From the NCBI RefSeq assembly GCF_016405905.1, contig NZ_JAEFCB010000016.1, positions 1 through 64,000 on the forward strand: DNA of 64,000 nt, in the 5' to 3' direction. The position numbers and the translations under genes were made by a program. Source of the DNA: Variovorax sp. IB41. Lineage in GTDB: Bacteria > Pseudomonadota > Gammaproteobacteria > Burkholderiales > Burkholderiaceae_C. Positions 50,405-59,288 of the stretch are shown piece after piece (position 1 is the stretch's first letter; every line of letters begins with the position of its first letter). The notes under the pieces were generated by a model. The model had not been told where the DNA came from. It did no database searches and was given only the letters and a program-made list of their open reading frames with translations.

Positions 50405-51483
50405 GCCGCAGCTCCCGCAGCAGTCCGGACCGTCATCGAGCTGTTGCCGATGCGCACGTCCGCCGCGTCCTTCGCGCGCTTGCGCTCGCCGAGCCACGAG
50501 ACCCAGCCCAGGCGCGGCGCGTTGCCTGTTTTCTGTCCGAGGCGCGTGACCGGCACCTCGGCCTTCTCGAGCATCAGTTCGGCATCCCATTCGAGTTCGT
50601 CGCCCAGCAGCTGCTGCATCCAGCGCTGCAGCACCGGGCGCGCATTGCCGGTCGGCAGGAACATGCGGTACTGCTCGACCGTGAGCGGCCCCATGTGCAG
50701 GCGAACGCGGTGCTGCCGGTCCCACGCGCGGGTGCCGAGCATCGCGCCCATGCCCATCGAGCGCGAGCTCTCGCCGCGCCCGAGCCGCGTGACCTCGTCC
50801 GCGGGCACGCGCATCCAGTGGCCGACCCAGCGCTCCAGCGTCACCGGCACGCCGAAGTAGCTGCACAGCACCGACTCCACGCTCTCGGCGTTGTGCACGC
50901 GGCGCGCGAGCCAGCCCGAGAAATGCAGCCGCGCATCGTCGTGCACCTCGTCGCGCCCGATGCGCCCCGGCGTGCCCGTGCCGATGAACGCGCCCACCTG
51001 CAGCCTGAAGCGGTCTTCGCCCGGCCGGTCGAGCGCCACCGCGGGCCGCGCCTGCGCCCATGCGCGGTAGAAGTGCAGCGAGAAGCGATGCAGAAAGCTG
51101 TCCAGGAACGCGAGCCACGTCGGATCGCCATGGTTCAGGCTGCGCTCACGGATGAAGTCGCTCAGGTGAACCGGCAGCGGGCCGTTGGGACCGACATAGC
51201 TGAAGAAATGCTGGCGCAGGCGCGGCGGCGAGTACGCGGTCGCGGGCTCGAAGCGGCTGAAGCTCGCGGGCGCGAACGAGAGCGAAGGCTCCTGCCCCAC
51301 GCGCACGGGCTCCGCGCTCGGCAGCAGCGCGCGGCCCCAGCGTGGCGTGGTGCCTGCCACCGATTCCAGCCGGCGCATGACCGCAAAGTAATCGAACGAC
51401 CACGGCTCCGCTGACCATCCGCGCAGCGCGTTGTCGACGCGCGTGCCTACAGAATCTGCCGGGTCCCGCACAGCGGCCTCCAT
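50401..51483 (-). CDS. tssG: T6SS baseplate protein TssG
   Basis: The 360-residue baseplate protein forms the TssF2-TssG wedge. It has the TssG pattern FDYFAVMRRLESVAG, SFAPASFSRF, FFSYVGPNGPLP and a C-terminal RLHMGPLTVEQYRMFLP. It starts 37 bases inside the tssF end, so the two are coupled, and its stop overlaps the next gene by four bases. Confidence 0.93.
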   Translation of the reverse strand: MEAAVRDPADSVGTRVDNALRGWSAEPWSFDYFAVMRRLESVAGTTPRWGRALLPSAEPVRVGQEPSLSFAPASFSRFEPATAYSPPRLRQHFFSYVGPNGPLPVHLSDFIRERSLNHGDPTWLAFLDSFLHRFSLHFYRAWAQARPAVALDRPGEDRFRLQVGAFIGTGTPGRIGRDEVHDDARLHFSGWLARRVHNAESVESVLCSYFGVPVTLERWVGHWMRVPADEVTRLGRGESSRSMGMGAMLGTRAWDRQHRVRLHMGPLTVEQYRMFLPTGNARPVLQRWMQQLLGDELEWDAELMLEKAEVPVTRLGQKTGNAPRLGWVSWLGERKRAKDAADVRIGNSSMTVRTAAGAAA

Positions 51484-53339
51484 CGCATGGTCTCGCCCTT
51501 GCCCGCCACGCGCAGCACGGTCTCCACGAAGTGATTGACCTCCACATGGCGCGCGAGAAAGCGCGACATCACGGCACCGAAGAGGAACACGCTGTGGCCG
51601 TGGAACGCATCCTTGTCGACTTCCAGCGTCACCTCCAGGCCGCGCCCGAAAGCGATCGGTCCCTTCAGTGGCAGGCGGCGCGCCACGGGCTTGCTCTTCA
51701 CGGACAGGAGCCCGCGCACCTGGCCCTGGCGCATCTCGTCGGCATGCGTGGCGTAGAGCATCAGCGTCTCGCGCAGCGCGGCGGCGCCCTGCTCCGGCGT
51801 GCTGTCGGAAATCGAGAGGTAGTTCAGCGCGAGGTGATCGACCACGCGCCAGCCCAGCCCCTGGCTCACCACCGGCGACACCGGCCGCGAAGGGCCGCGC
51901 ACCATGCGCACGCGCTGCACGGGGAAGGAGTCGACGCAATCGAAATCGTTGTCGCGGCCCAGCGGCATCAGGAGCGGCAGGTCGCGGTTCGTGCACAGCG
52001 CGCTCACCGCGAGCTGCCGCAGCATCGCCGCATACGGCGCCTGCTGCGGATCGACGATCTGCATGTAGACCTCGGAGCCGATGTGGCTGCTGCGATGGCC
52101 TTCGGTGCGCTGCCTCACCGACAGCATGCGCGGCTCGCGCGTGGTCGTGAAGTACGCGGGGTGGCTGTGGCGCGTGCCGTGGAAGGCCGAGTAGAACGGG
52201 CGGAACGGCTGCTCGGCCGCCTCGGCGTCCTTGCCGGGCGCGCCGTGGCCGATGACCTCGGTGACGGTGTGCACCTCGAAGTCCTGCGGCCGCGTGCGGT
52301 CGGGCACCAGGTGGAACTGGCTCACGCCTTCGGTGAGCGGCACGCGATCGAGCCGCTTGTTGAACAGGTTGACGATGGGCACGCAGTGCAGCTGCACGTT
52401 CTCGGCGCTCACCAGTTTCTCCAGCGCCGCATCGCCGCGCGAGAACAGCAGCACGAGTTCGATCTCGGTGACCGGCATCGTCGCGAGCAGTGCCTGCAGC
52501 CCCGCGATGCGCAGGAACTGGAAGCGCTGCGGAAACGCGAAGTACTCCTGCAACAGACGAAAGCCCGAGAAGCCCGTGGCCGTGACCGGCAGCAGCGCCT
52601 CGTCGTCCTCGAAGCCGACGGGCTGGATCGCGCTCGCGGGCAGGCTCTGCGCCGCGCCCTGCAGCGCGCCGGTCGGCGACAGCGGCCGCACCATCACGCC
52701 GATGGGCTGGCCCAGCGCGCATTCCTGCAGCTGCCACGCCACGTCTTCGGCGCCGCCCAGATGCAGCACCAGGTCGTCGAGCGCGATCTGGTTGAACTTG
52801 AGTCCGGCCGTCGCGCGCAGCGCGATGCGCAAACCACCGCGGATCGCGCGCGACTGCGGGTGCGTGGCCAGCGGCAGGTCGGGCGCATAAGTGAAGTACT
52901 GCGCGCGCTGCACTTCCATCGGCCAGATGCGCAGCGCGCTCGATGTGCGGAATTCGCAGTGCGTGTTCTGCCCCACGGCCTGGCGTGCGCGCAGGCCCGC
53001 GCCGCGCGGCAGCTTCGGGCCGGTTGCGAGATTGGCGTCGTCGAGATCGGGCGCGAAGGACACCACCGCCATCGCGGGCGTCGGCGCCAGGAAATTCGGA
53101 TAGACGATGTCGAGCAGGTGCCCCGTGAAGCGCGGGTACTCGGCATCGAGCTTGAGATTGACGCGCGCCGAGAGGAACGCCGTGGCCTCGATCAAGCGCT
53201 CGACGTACGGGTCAGCAACTTCCTGGCCTTCGATGCCAAGCCGATGCGCAATCTTCGGAAAGGCGCGTGCGAACTCCGAAGAGCTCTCGCGGAAATAGCG
53301 CAGTTCCTGTTCATACAGGTTCAGCAGCCGAGGGTCCAT
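51447..53339 (-). CDS. tssF: T6SS baseplate protein TssF
   Basis: The 630-residue baseplate wedge protein has the characteristic start MDPRLLNLYEQELRYFRESS...FARAFPKIAHRLG, and conserved LDAEYPRFTGHLLDIVYPNF and AALRETLMLYATHAD. The ATG at 53339 is the first in-frame start that gives this motif. tssE ends eight bases upstream. Length is normal for the family. Confidence 0.95.
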   Translation of the reverse strand: MDPRLLNLYEQELRYFRESSSEFARAFPKIAHRLGIEGQEVADPYVERLIEATAFLSARVNLKLDAEYPRFTGHLLDIVYPNFLAPTPAMAVVSFAPDLDDANLATGPKLPRGAGLRARQAVGQNTHCEFRTSSALRIWPMEVQRAQYFTYAPDLPLATHPQSRAIRGGLRIALRATAGLKFNQIALDDLVLHLGGAEDVAWQLQECALGQPIGVMVRPLSPTGALQGAAQSLPASAIQPVGFEDDEALLPVTATGFSGFRLLQEYFAFPQRFQFLRIAGLQALLATMPVTEIELVLLFSRGDAALEKLVSAENVQLHCVPIVNLFNKRLDRVPLTEGVSQFHLVPDRTRPQDFEVHTVTEVIGHGAPGKDAEAAEQPFRPFYSAFHGTRHSHPAYFTTTREPRMLSVRQRTEGHRSSHIGSEVYMQIVDPQQAPYAAMLRQLAVSALCTNRDLPLLMPLGRDNDFDCVDSFPVQRVRMVRGPSRPVSPVVSQGLGWRVVDHLALNYLSISDSTPEQGAAALRETLMLYATHADEMRQGQVRGLLSVKSKPVARRLPLKGPIAFGRGLEVTLEVDKDAFHGHSVFLFGAVMSRFLARHVEVNHFVETVLRVAGKGETMRWRPLCGTRQIL

Positions 53340-53347
53340 GTCAGGAC

Positions 53348-53863
53348 TTACCTTGGGTTTTGCGCCATGTCCACGATCTCGATGCGTCCTTCTTCCAGGT
53401 CTACACGGCTTCGCATCAGGAACTCCAGCGGCACGGGTTGCGCCCACAGCATGCCGCGGATCTGCAGGCCGATGCTGTTGTGCGAGTCCAGTGCCGAGCC
53501 TTCCATGACGAGTTCCACTTCGAGAGTGCGGGACAAAATGCGCGGCTCGAACTGCAGGATTGCGTTCTTCAAAGCCTGTTCCATGCTGACACGCTGCACC
53601 GACGAGGTGAACTGGCCAGACAGCATAGGCAATCCGTAGTTGATGACCGAGCGCGCCGCATTCGGGTACTGCTTGTCGTCCATCGCGAGGCCGAAACCCG
53701 TGGCGTTGAAGAGCCAGCTCAGGTCGCGCAGCACGGCCGCGCGCAGCGCCTGCTTGGTGAGCGTGCGCTTCTCGTCGCTCTCGCGTTTCTCGGTCGGCGC
53801 GTTGTCCACCAGGCGGTCGAGCAGCGAGGGCTGCAGGCGCTCCTGGGCAGTGAGCTCGGCCAC
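53348..53863 (-). CDS. tssE: T6SS baseplate protein TssE (gp25-like)
   Basis: The 171-residue protein has the gp25-like fold of TssE (LRDLSWLFNATGF, SVINYGLPMLSG, AILQFEPRILSRTLEVEL), which starts sheath assembly. It uses a GTG start at 53863, one base after the TagJ stop codon, so the two are likely translationally coupled. It precedes tssF on the same strand. Confidence 0.92.
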   Translation of the reverse strand: MAELTAQERLQPSLLDRLVDNAPTEKRESDEKRTLTKQALRAAVLRDLSWLFNATGFGLAMDDKQYPNAARSVINYGLPMLSGQFTSSVQRVSMEQALKNAILQFEPRILSRTLEVELVMEGSALDSHNSIGLQIRGMLWAQPVPLEFLMRSRVDLEEGRIEIVDMAQNPR

Positions 53864-53864
53864 G

Positions 53865-54710
53865 TCAGCCGCCTCCGCTTTCGGTGCCTTCCTCCGGTGC
53901 TGCTTCTTCGGCGGAAGCCACCGGGTTGAAGAGGATCTCGCGCACGTCCATCAGCGCGTACTCGCCGGCATCGCTGCCGAGCACGCGCTGGCCGGTGCCG
54001 GCCCACACCTCGGGGCGCAGCTCGCGCCACTCGGTCTTGCGTGCCAGGCGCAGCTCGCCGTCTTCGCTCTTCTCGGTGCCTTCGTAGCGCGTGGGAATGA
54101 GCGCGAGGGTTTCGCCGCCGTTCTCGAACTGCAGGTGCGCGGGCATCCAGACGCAGTCGCGCAGGTCCTCGGGCGGCTCGATCTTCACGTGCGCGAGCCG
54201 CGCGTAGGGAATCCAGTAGTACTTGCCGTTGACGAAGGCTTCCAGCACGGGGCCCAGGCGCATGTCGGCATCGGCGAGCCACTCGAAGGGCACGCCGTCG
54301 ATGGTGCCCGCGATGGCGGGCGCGCCGTCGAACGCGCGCTGGCGCAGGTCCTCGGCCAGCTCGCTCTCGCCGCGCCCTTGCCGCAGCAGCGACTCGATGA
54401 GAAGCGCCAGCCACTCGTCGGGCTGGCCGAAGATCATGGGCGTGCGCGTGCCGGCGAACACCTCGGCGCGCAGGCCCTCGCAGCGCACGGCGTCGCCGTA
54501 CACCTGCTTCATCGGAACGGCCAGCGCATCGAGTTCGGCCGCGACGGTGAGCTGGTTGAGCGCACGCTCCCACTGGCCCATGACGCAGAGCAGTTGCGCC
54601 ATGAAGACGCGGTGCTTGCTGTCCGAGGGCTTGGCGCGCACCTCGTCGCTCAGCGCCTTGAGCGCGGCCACGGGGTCGGCGGACTTCAAAAGTTCGGCGG
54701 ACGTGGTCAT
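53865..54710 (-). CDS. tagJ: T6SS accessory protein TagJ/ImpE
   Basis: The 281-residue protein resembles ImpE/TagJ (ALSDEVRAKPSDSKHRVFMAQ, PVMKQ-like PMKQVYGDAVRCEGLRAEVF, IPYARLAHVKIEPPEDLRD), with an N-terminal TPR-like helical part. TagJ binds the sheath subunit TssB and modulates ClpV action. It lies between the Hcp-like gene and tssE in the usual i3/i4-type T6SS order. The Hcp-like stop is one base before its start. Confidence 0.88.
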   Translation of the reverse strand: MTTSAELLKSADPVAALKALSDEVRAKPSDSKHRVFMAQLLCVMGQWERALNQLTVAAELDALAVPMKQVYGDAVRCEGLRAEVFAGTRTPMIFGQPDEWLALLIESLLRQGRGESELAEDLRQRAFDGAPAIAGTIDGVPFEWLADADMRLGPVLEAFVNGKYYWIPYARLAHVKIEPPEDLRDCVWMPAHLQFENGGETLALIPTRYEGTEKSEDGELRLARKTEWRELRPEVWAGTGQRVLGSDAGEYALMDVREILFNPVASAEEAAPEEGTESGGG

Positions 54711-54711
54711 A

Positions 54712-55269
54712 TCAGTTGCCCGTGAAGGTGCAGGTGCGCACGGCCCCGCGCGCGCCGGTCTTTTGCTGCGGCGCCGAGCGGATCTCCAGCTTCGTGTAGT
54801 CGAAGAAGATGAGGTCGCACGGCCGCTTGGGCGTGCCGCCGGTCACGATGGCGTGGCAGTTCACGCGCGCGCCCTCGAGCACGAATTCAAGATGCGACTG
54901 CAGGTCTTTCGAGCTGTCGCCGCCGGCCTTGAAGACCGACACCGTCACCTTCAGGTCCGCGTCCTGGCTCTTGAGCAGGCTCGCGATGGAGGCCGTGGCC
55001 GCATCGCAGTCGCGGATCACGATGAAGGAGTAGTTGCGCAGCTTGCCCTTGCTGGAGCCGGGCGGGATGACCACGTCGGACTTGTACGAGTAGCCGCCGA
55101 TGTCCATGCGCTGCTTGCCGTCTTCGTAGGTGCGCACCGACTCGCCCTCGATCGGCGTTCCCTTGCTCTCGATCATCATCGAGAAGTCGTTGCCCGATTC
55201 GCCCGACAGGTAGTCCAGCAGGCGCAGGGCCTCGTCGGGGTCCAGTTTTCCATCGTAGGTCCAGCTCAT
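54712..55269 (-). CDS. Hcp-like T6SS tube protein (second copy)
   Basis: The 185-residue protein keeps an Hcp-like pattern (SYKSDVVIPPGSSKGKLRNY, LKVTVSVFKAGGDSSKDLQS, GGTPKRPCDLIFFDYTKLEI). It begins differently from the Hcp at 26.5 kb and is distant from it. It may be a variant tube subunit or a cargo carrier. A long N-terminal strand MSWTYDGKLDPDEALRLLDY is unusual. It lies one base from tagJ, in the core operon. Confidence 0.7.
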   Translation of the reverse strand: MSWTYDGKLDPDEALRLLDYLSGESGNDFSMMIESKGTPIEGESVRTYEDGKQRMDIGGYSYKSDVVIPPGSSKGKLRNYSFIVIRDCDAATASIASLLKSQDADLKVTVSVFKAGGDSSKDLQSHLEFVLEGARVNCHAIVTGGTPKRPCDLIFFDYTKLEIRSAPQQKTGARGAVRTCTFTGN

Positions 55270-55317
55270 GTCGATCTCCTGAGAAAAATTCGGTGACGAA
55301 CGGGTGATGCGTCGTCG

Positions 55318-57324
55318 CTACTTGGCGGCCGAGACTTCGCCCGCCCAATGAACCATCGCGGCGAAGGTCTGCCGCTCGCCCTCGGGTTGCAGCGCGCCGC
55401 GCACGCGCACTTCCGCGATCCCAGCGCCCCCCGCGCCCCCCGCGACCGCATCGCCCGCGCCCGTGCCGAACAGGCGCGGCGCGCTGTACGGCGCCGCGGG
55501 CGTGGCCAGCACCAGCAGCCGGCCGCCCTCGGCGTTGAACCACGGCAGCTCGAAGCGCTTGACGGCCGGCGCCTCGCGCGTGCCGCGCTTGAAGCGGTTG
55601 GTCTCGCCTGGGTCCTCGGGGAAGACCTGGCGCGCGCCGCCCTGCGGGTCGATGCCGACAATGACCAGGTCCACCGAGCGCGCGCTGGTGTTGCGCACGT
55701 TGAGCACTGCGCGCTCGCCGCTGCGCAGCGGCAGCAGCTTCGCGTCGACCTGCTGCGCGGAGCCGCTGCGCACGAGGCGGTCGCCGCTCCAGACTTCGAA
55801 CACCGCATCGAAGCCGTCGAACTGCGCGTCCTTGGCGATCGTGTAGAGCTGGTTGAGCCACTTGAGGCGGGCCAGCGTTTCGAGGCGGCGGCGCGCCGTG
55901 GCCGCGTCGGTGGGCGCTGGCTTCGCGCCCGCGCCGAGCGATGGCGACAGCACTTCGAGCCGTGCGCCGCTCCATCGCACGTCGGCGCCATCGGCATCGT
56001 TCACCGCGATGACGGAAGCGGGGTACTCGAGGCTCAGGCCCGGCGGCAGCCCCTGCTCCGCGCGCACGCGCAGCGCGACCGCGGCCGGCTCGCCCAGCGG
56101 CGTGATGTTCCAGAGCGCGGCGCCGGGCAGTTCGCGCAACGCGGGCGGCACGGCCATGCGCGCCTTGTCGGCGAAGGCCTGCGTGAGCGTGCCTTCGGCG
56201 CTGCGCACGGTGCCGTCGTCCATCGTGGCCAGCACGCGCAGCGGCTGCTGTGCCACCAGGCCGTCGAGCTGGCCGGCCTGCAGCGTGAGCGTGTCGCCCG
56301 AGCGTTGCGCGCGCCACACGGGCCGCGTCGACACGGCCTGCGCGCGGTTCGCGAAGATCGGCGCGTCGAGGTTGCCCTCCGCTACCGGCGAGGGCAGTTC
56401 GCGCGTGGGAAAGCGCTGTGCCAGTTCGTCGATCACCGGCGGATAGACGGCCAGCACGCCGTCGAACAAATCGCGCCACGTGGCCGGCTTGCGCGAAAGC
56501 GCCTCGACCACAGCCCAGGTCAGGAGGCCCTGCGGGCGCGCGTTGCGGTTCTTGCGCGGCAGGCGCAGCTCGGGGGTGATCTGGTGGCTTTCCGAGGCGA
56601 AGAGCGCGACGTAGCGGGCGCGCGGCACGGGGTCGGTCACGGTGGGACGCGTCATGACCGCGCGCGCCGCGGGGCCGGGCGCGCCGGTCAGCTGCGCGGT
56701 GCGCAGACCCCGCCAGCGCACCTGGTCGTCGGGCGGTCCTTCGGCGATGGCCGGTGCATCGGTCGTGCTGCGCGTCATCGAGTTCGCCGAGCAGGTGTCG
56801 AAGACCGAGGCGACGAACACGTTGCGCGCGAGGAAGGCTTGAATCCAGGCGTCGAAATCGGCATCGCGCAGGTCGCCGGTCAACGCGTTGTCGGCGCCGA
56901 GCGTGCCGCGCACGTCGCGCGCGAGGAAGTTCTCGGAGAGGCCGTCGGGCTCCTGGTAGCGCTTGTTGCTGTCGCGCAGGCGCGTGCCGTGGCCGGAGAA
57001 ATAAAGCAGCACGAAATCGCCGCTCTTCGATTGCGCGAGCAGCCGGCCGAGTGCTTCGTGGATGGCCTGCGATTCGGGCAGCACGGAGCCGCTCACGCCA
57101 TCGGCGAGCACGGTGATGTCGGCGGGCGCGAAGCCCTGCTTGAGCAGCGCGTCGCGCATCAGCATCACGTCGTTGCGCGGCGCTTGGAGCCAGAGGGCCT
57201 GCGGCTGGTTGACGAGTTCGGAGACGCCGACGAGCAGCGCGCGTTGGACTGCGAAGGCGGTGCCGCCGGATGCAAGAAGCATCAGCGCCAGCAGCACCCG
57301 CAGGCAACGCGCGGCGCGGGTCAT
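55318..57324 (-). CDS. Caspase-like (C14) peptidase with a DUF4384-like C-terminus
   Basis: The 668-residue protein has an N-terminal signal sequence (LRVLLALMLLASGGTAFA) and a caspase-like fold. His112 is in LLYFSGHGTRL and Cys178 in VFDTCSANSM, so the catalytic dyad is intact. The last 150 residues resemble DUF4384 (VLNVRNTSARSVDLVIVGID). It should act in the periplasm, with unknown substrate. It overlaps the single-pass membrane protein gene by four bases, and that gene is next to a sigma-like gene. Confidence 0.8.
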   Translation of the reverse strand: MTRAARCLRVLLALMLLASGGTAFAVQRALLVGVSELVNQPQALWLQAPRNDVMLMRDALLKQGFAPADITVLADGVSGSVLPESQAIHEALGRLLAQSKSGDFVLLYFSGHGTRLRDSNKRYQEPDGLSENFLARDVRGTLGADNALTGDLRDADFDAWIQAFLARNVFVASVFDTCSANSMTRSTTDAPAIAEGPPDDQVRWRGLRTAQLTGAPGPAARAVMTRPTVTDPVPRARYVALFASESHQITPELRLPRKNRNARPQGLLTWAVVEALSRKPATWRDLFDGVLAVYPPVIDELAQRFPTRELPSPVAEGNLDAPIFANRAQAVSTRPVWRAQRSGDTLTLQAGQLDGLVAQQPLRVLATMDDGTVRSAEGTLTQAFADKARMAVPPALRELPGAALWNITPLGEPAAVALRVRAEQGLPPGLSLEYPASVIAVNDADGADVRWSGARLEVLSPSLGAGAKPAPTDAATARRRLETLARLKWLNQLYTIAKDAQFDGFDAVFEVWSGDRLVRSGSAQQVDAKLLPLRSGERAVLNVRNTSARSVDLVIVGIDPQGGARQVFPEDPGETNRFKRGTREAPAVKRFELPWFNAEGGRLLVLATPAAPYSAPRLFGTGAGDAVAGGAGGAGIAEVRVRGALQPEGERQTFAAMVHWAGEVSAAK

Positions 57325-58481
57325 GGCCGCTCCGAGGCCGGCCCGGCCGATTCGACCAGCGGCGAGGCCGCGAGCAGCGACAGCCCGCCGACCGGATCTT
57401 CCACATGCAACCGCCACACGCCGTTCGTGCCCGGCCCGCCGACCACTTCGGCCGACATGCTGCGCAGCAGGCGGTCGGCCTCGTCGATGCGCACGCCGTC
57501 CTTCCAGCGCACGACCAGGTTGGCACGCGCTGCCGCGCTCGCATCGGGCGCCGTGGGCACGTTGCGAAAGCGCACGTCGTCCTCTTGCGATCCGCGCCCA
57601 CCGAGCAGGCCGACGTTCTGCACGACGACGCACAGGGCGAGCACCGCGAACGCGGGCCGCATCCATCCATCGGCGCCGAACCAGCGGCGGATGCTGCCCC
57701 ACCAGCCGCCTTCGGGCCGCGCCTGCGGCCGGGCGCGCGGGGACGCGGGCGAAGTGGGCGCCGCCTTGGCCGACTGCGTCGGCGCCGAGCCCAGCTGCAG
57801 GCCGACGGTGCGGTACAGCGCCTGGTAATCGGCGCGCGGGTCCTGCGCGCCGAGCGGCGTTCCGGAAAGCACCGAGAACACGCCGCCCACGGTGCGCAGC
57901 GCGATGCGGCCGGGCTCGGGCGCGATGGCCAGCGCCTTCTGCGCGGCCCACTCGTCGTGCACCGCGCGGATCGCCGCGAGCCGCGTGGCCGAGACCTCGC
58001 CGAGCACGCGCGCGCACAGCTGCGGGCTGGGCTCGAGCGTCAGCACGTTCCAGGCCTGGACGAGCCCGAAGGCCGGCTCGAAAGGTTCGTCGTCGGGCTC
58101 GAGCAGCACGTCGAAGGCACCGGCCCAGTCGGCCTCGCCCGCGGCCATCCAGCCCTGCCAGACGTCGCCCTGGATGCAGCGGTCCAGCAGCACGCCGAGC
58201 AATCGCCCGTCGTGCAGCACGCTGACGAGGCGGCCCGGCGCCCAGCGTGCGGTGAAGGCGCGCTGGGCGACAGCCTCGCGGCGCCGGGCCAATTCGGTGA
58301 GAGGGAGCAGCAGGTCGTGCAGCGCGGGCGTCGCCACCGGTGCAGCGTGCGGCGTGGTGGGGGGCGCGGCCCCCGGCATGGCCACCGTGGCCACGCCCGC
58401 GGACACGTCGGGCACGGCGACGGCGCCGGTTTCGAACGCGTTGCGGATCACGCTGAGCGGGGGCCAGAGTTCGGTGTTCAT
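57321..58481 (-). CDS. Single-pass membrane protein, candidate anti-sigma-like partner
   Basis: The 386-residue protein has a long N-terminal cytoplasmic part. A Pro/Ala linker at about 233-257 leads to one membrane segment (MRPAFAVLALCVVVQNVGLL, about 274-293) and a periplasmic end of about 90 residues. That end (NLVVRWKDGVRIDEADRLL, AEVVGGPGTNGVWRLHV) resembles the propeptide-like tail of some anti-sigma proteins. It lies 28 bases after the sigma-like gene and overlaps the caspase gene. An anti-sigma role is inferred; no zinc motif is seen. Confidence 0.6.
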   Translation of the reverse strand: MNTELWPPLSVIRNAFETGAVAVPDVSAGVATVAMPGAAPPTTPHAAPVATPALHDLLLPLTELARRREAVAQRAFTARWAPGRLVSVLHDGRLLGVLLDRCIQGDVWQGWMAAGEADWAGAFDVLLEPDDEPFEPAFGLVQAWNVLTLEPSPQLCARVLGEVSATRLAAIRAVHDEWAAQKALAIAPEPGRIALRTVGGVFSVLSGTPLGAQDPRADYQALYRTVGLQLGSAPTQSAKAAPTSPASPRARPQARPEGGWWGSIRRWFGADGWMRPAFAVLALCVVVQNVGLLGGRGSQEDDVRFRNVPTAPDASAAARANLVVRWKDGVRIDEADRLLRSMSAEVVGGPGTNGVWRLHVEDPVGGLSLLAASPLVESAGPASERP

Positions 58482-58509
58482 GGCGGTCTGTTCCTGAATG
58501 GCTATGTCT

Positions 58510-59259
58510 TCAGGCATAAGACGCTTCAGCACCGAGGATTTTGAAAACCTGCAGGATCGCTGCCATGTTTTCCGCCTCGATGGCGATGCCCAGGGTCTGC
58601 TGGAGCCAGCCGCCCAGCCGGGTCTTGGCGTAGTCGGCGGTGAGGCCCTCGCGCTTGTGCACCAGGCCCAGGCGCCCCGCGCGGTAGTGGTACGAGGCGA
58701 TGGCATGGCGCGAGGCGATGCCCGAGAGCCCGCCCTCGGCTTCCTTGCCGAAGCCCTCGCACAGGAGGATGCGCTCGGGCTCGGGCAGTTCGGCGATGAA
58801 GGCGCGCGCGGCCAGCTGCACGGCTTGCGCGCTCAGGCCGTGTTCGGCCAGGCACCCGTCCAGGTCGTCGCCGGCGCCGATCTCGTCCTCGAGCTGCGCC
58901 TCGGTGATCTGGTCGCCGATGGAGAGCTTGCGGCGGAACGAGCTCGCACGCGTGCAGTCGATCAGGTAGCGCCGGAAATACGCGCACAAGGCGAAGGCGG
59001 TCGAGGGCGCGCTGTGGCTCGCGCGTTCGTCCGCTTCATCGGGATCGGCATCGAGCCGCAGCACCTTCACATAGATGAACTGCGCGACGAGCTCCTTGCG
59101 CCCCTCGCCCAGCACCTGCAGTTCGGGCGGATTGCAGGCCACGAGCGCATCGCCCACGATGCGGTACATGGTGCCCATGTCGTTCGAGGACAGCGTCTGC
59201 CTGCGCCGCCAGAGGCGGACGAGTTCAGTGCTTTCCGCGGACGACAGTGTTTCCTGCAT
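58510..59259 (-). CDS. Sigma-70-like (ECF-type) transcription factor
   Basis: The 249-residue protein looks like an ECF sigma factor. Region 2 has ELVAQFIYVKVLRLD and AYFRRYLIDCTRASSFRR; region 4 has LPEPERILLCEGFG followed by LSGIASRHAIASYHYRAGRL as helix-turn-helix. It is longer than most ECF proteins, with an inserted linker between the regions. It heads the sigma/membrane protein/caspase run on the minus strand. Which promoters it recognises is unknown. Confidence 0.6.
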   Translation of the reverse strand: MQETLSSAESTELVRLWRRRQTLSSNDMGTMYRIVGDALVACNPPELQVLGEGRKELVAQFIYVKVLRLDADPDEADERASHSAPSTAFALCAYFRRYLIDCTRASSFRRKLSIGDQITEAQLEDEIGAGDDLDGCLAEHGLSAQAVQLAARAFIAELPEPERILLCEGFGKEAEGGLSGIASRHAIASYHYRAGRLGLVHKREGLTADYAKTRLGGWLQQTLGIAIEAENMAAILQVFKILGAEASYA

Positions 59260-59288
59260 GAAGGGACAAGCGTTAGGCCAAGGCCGGA

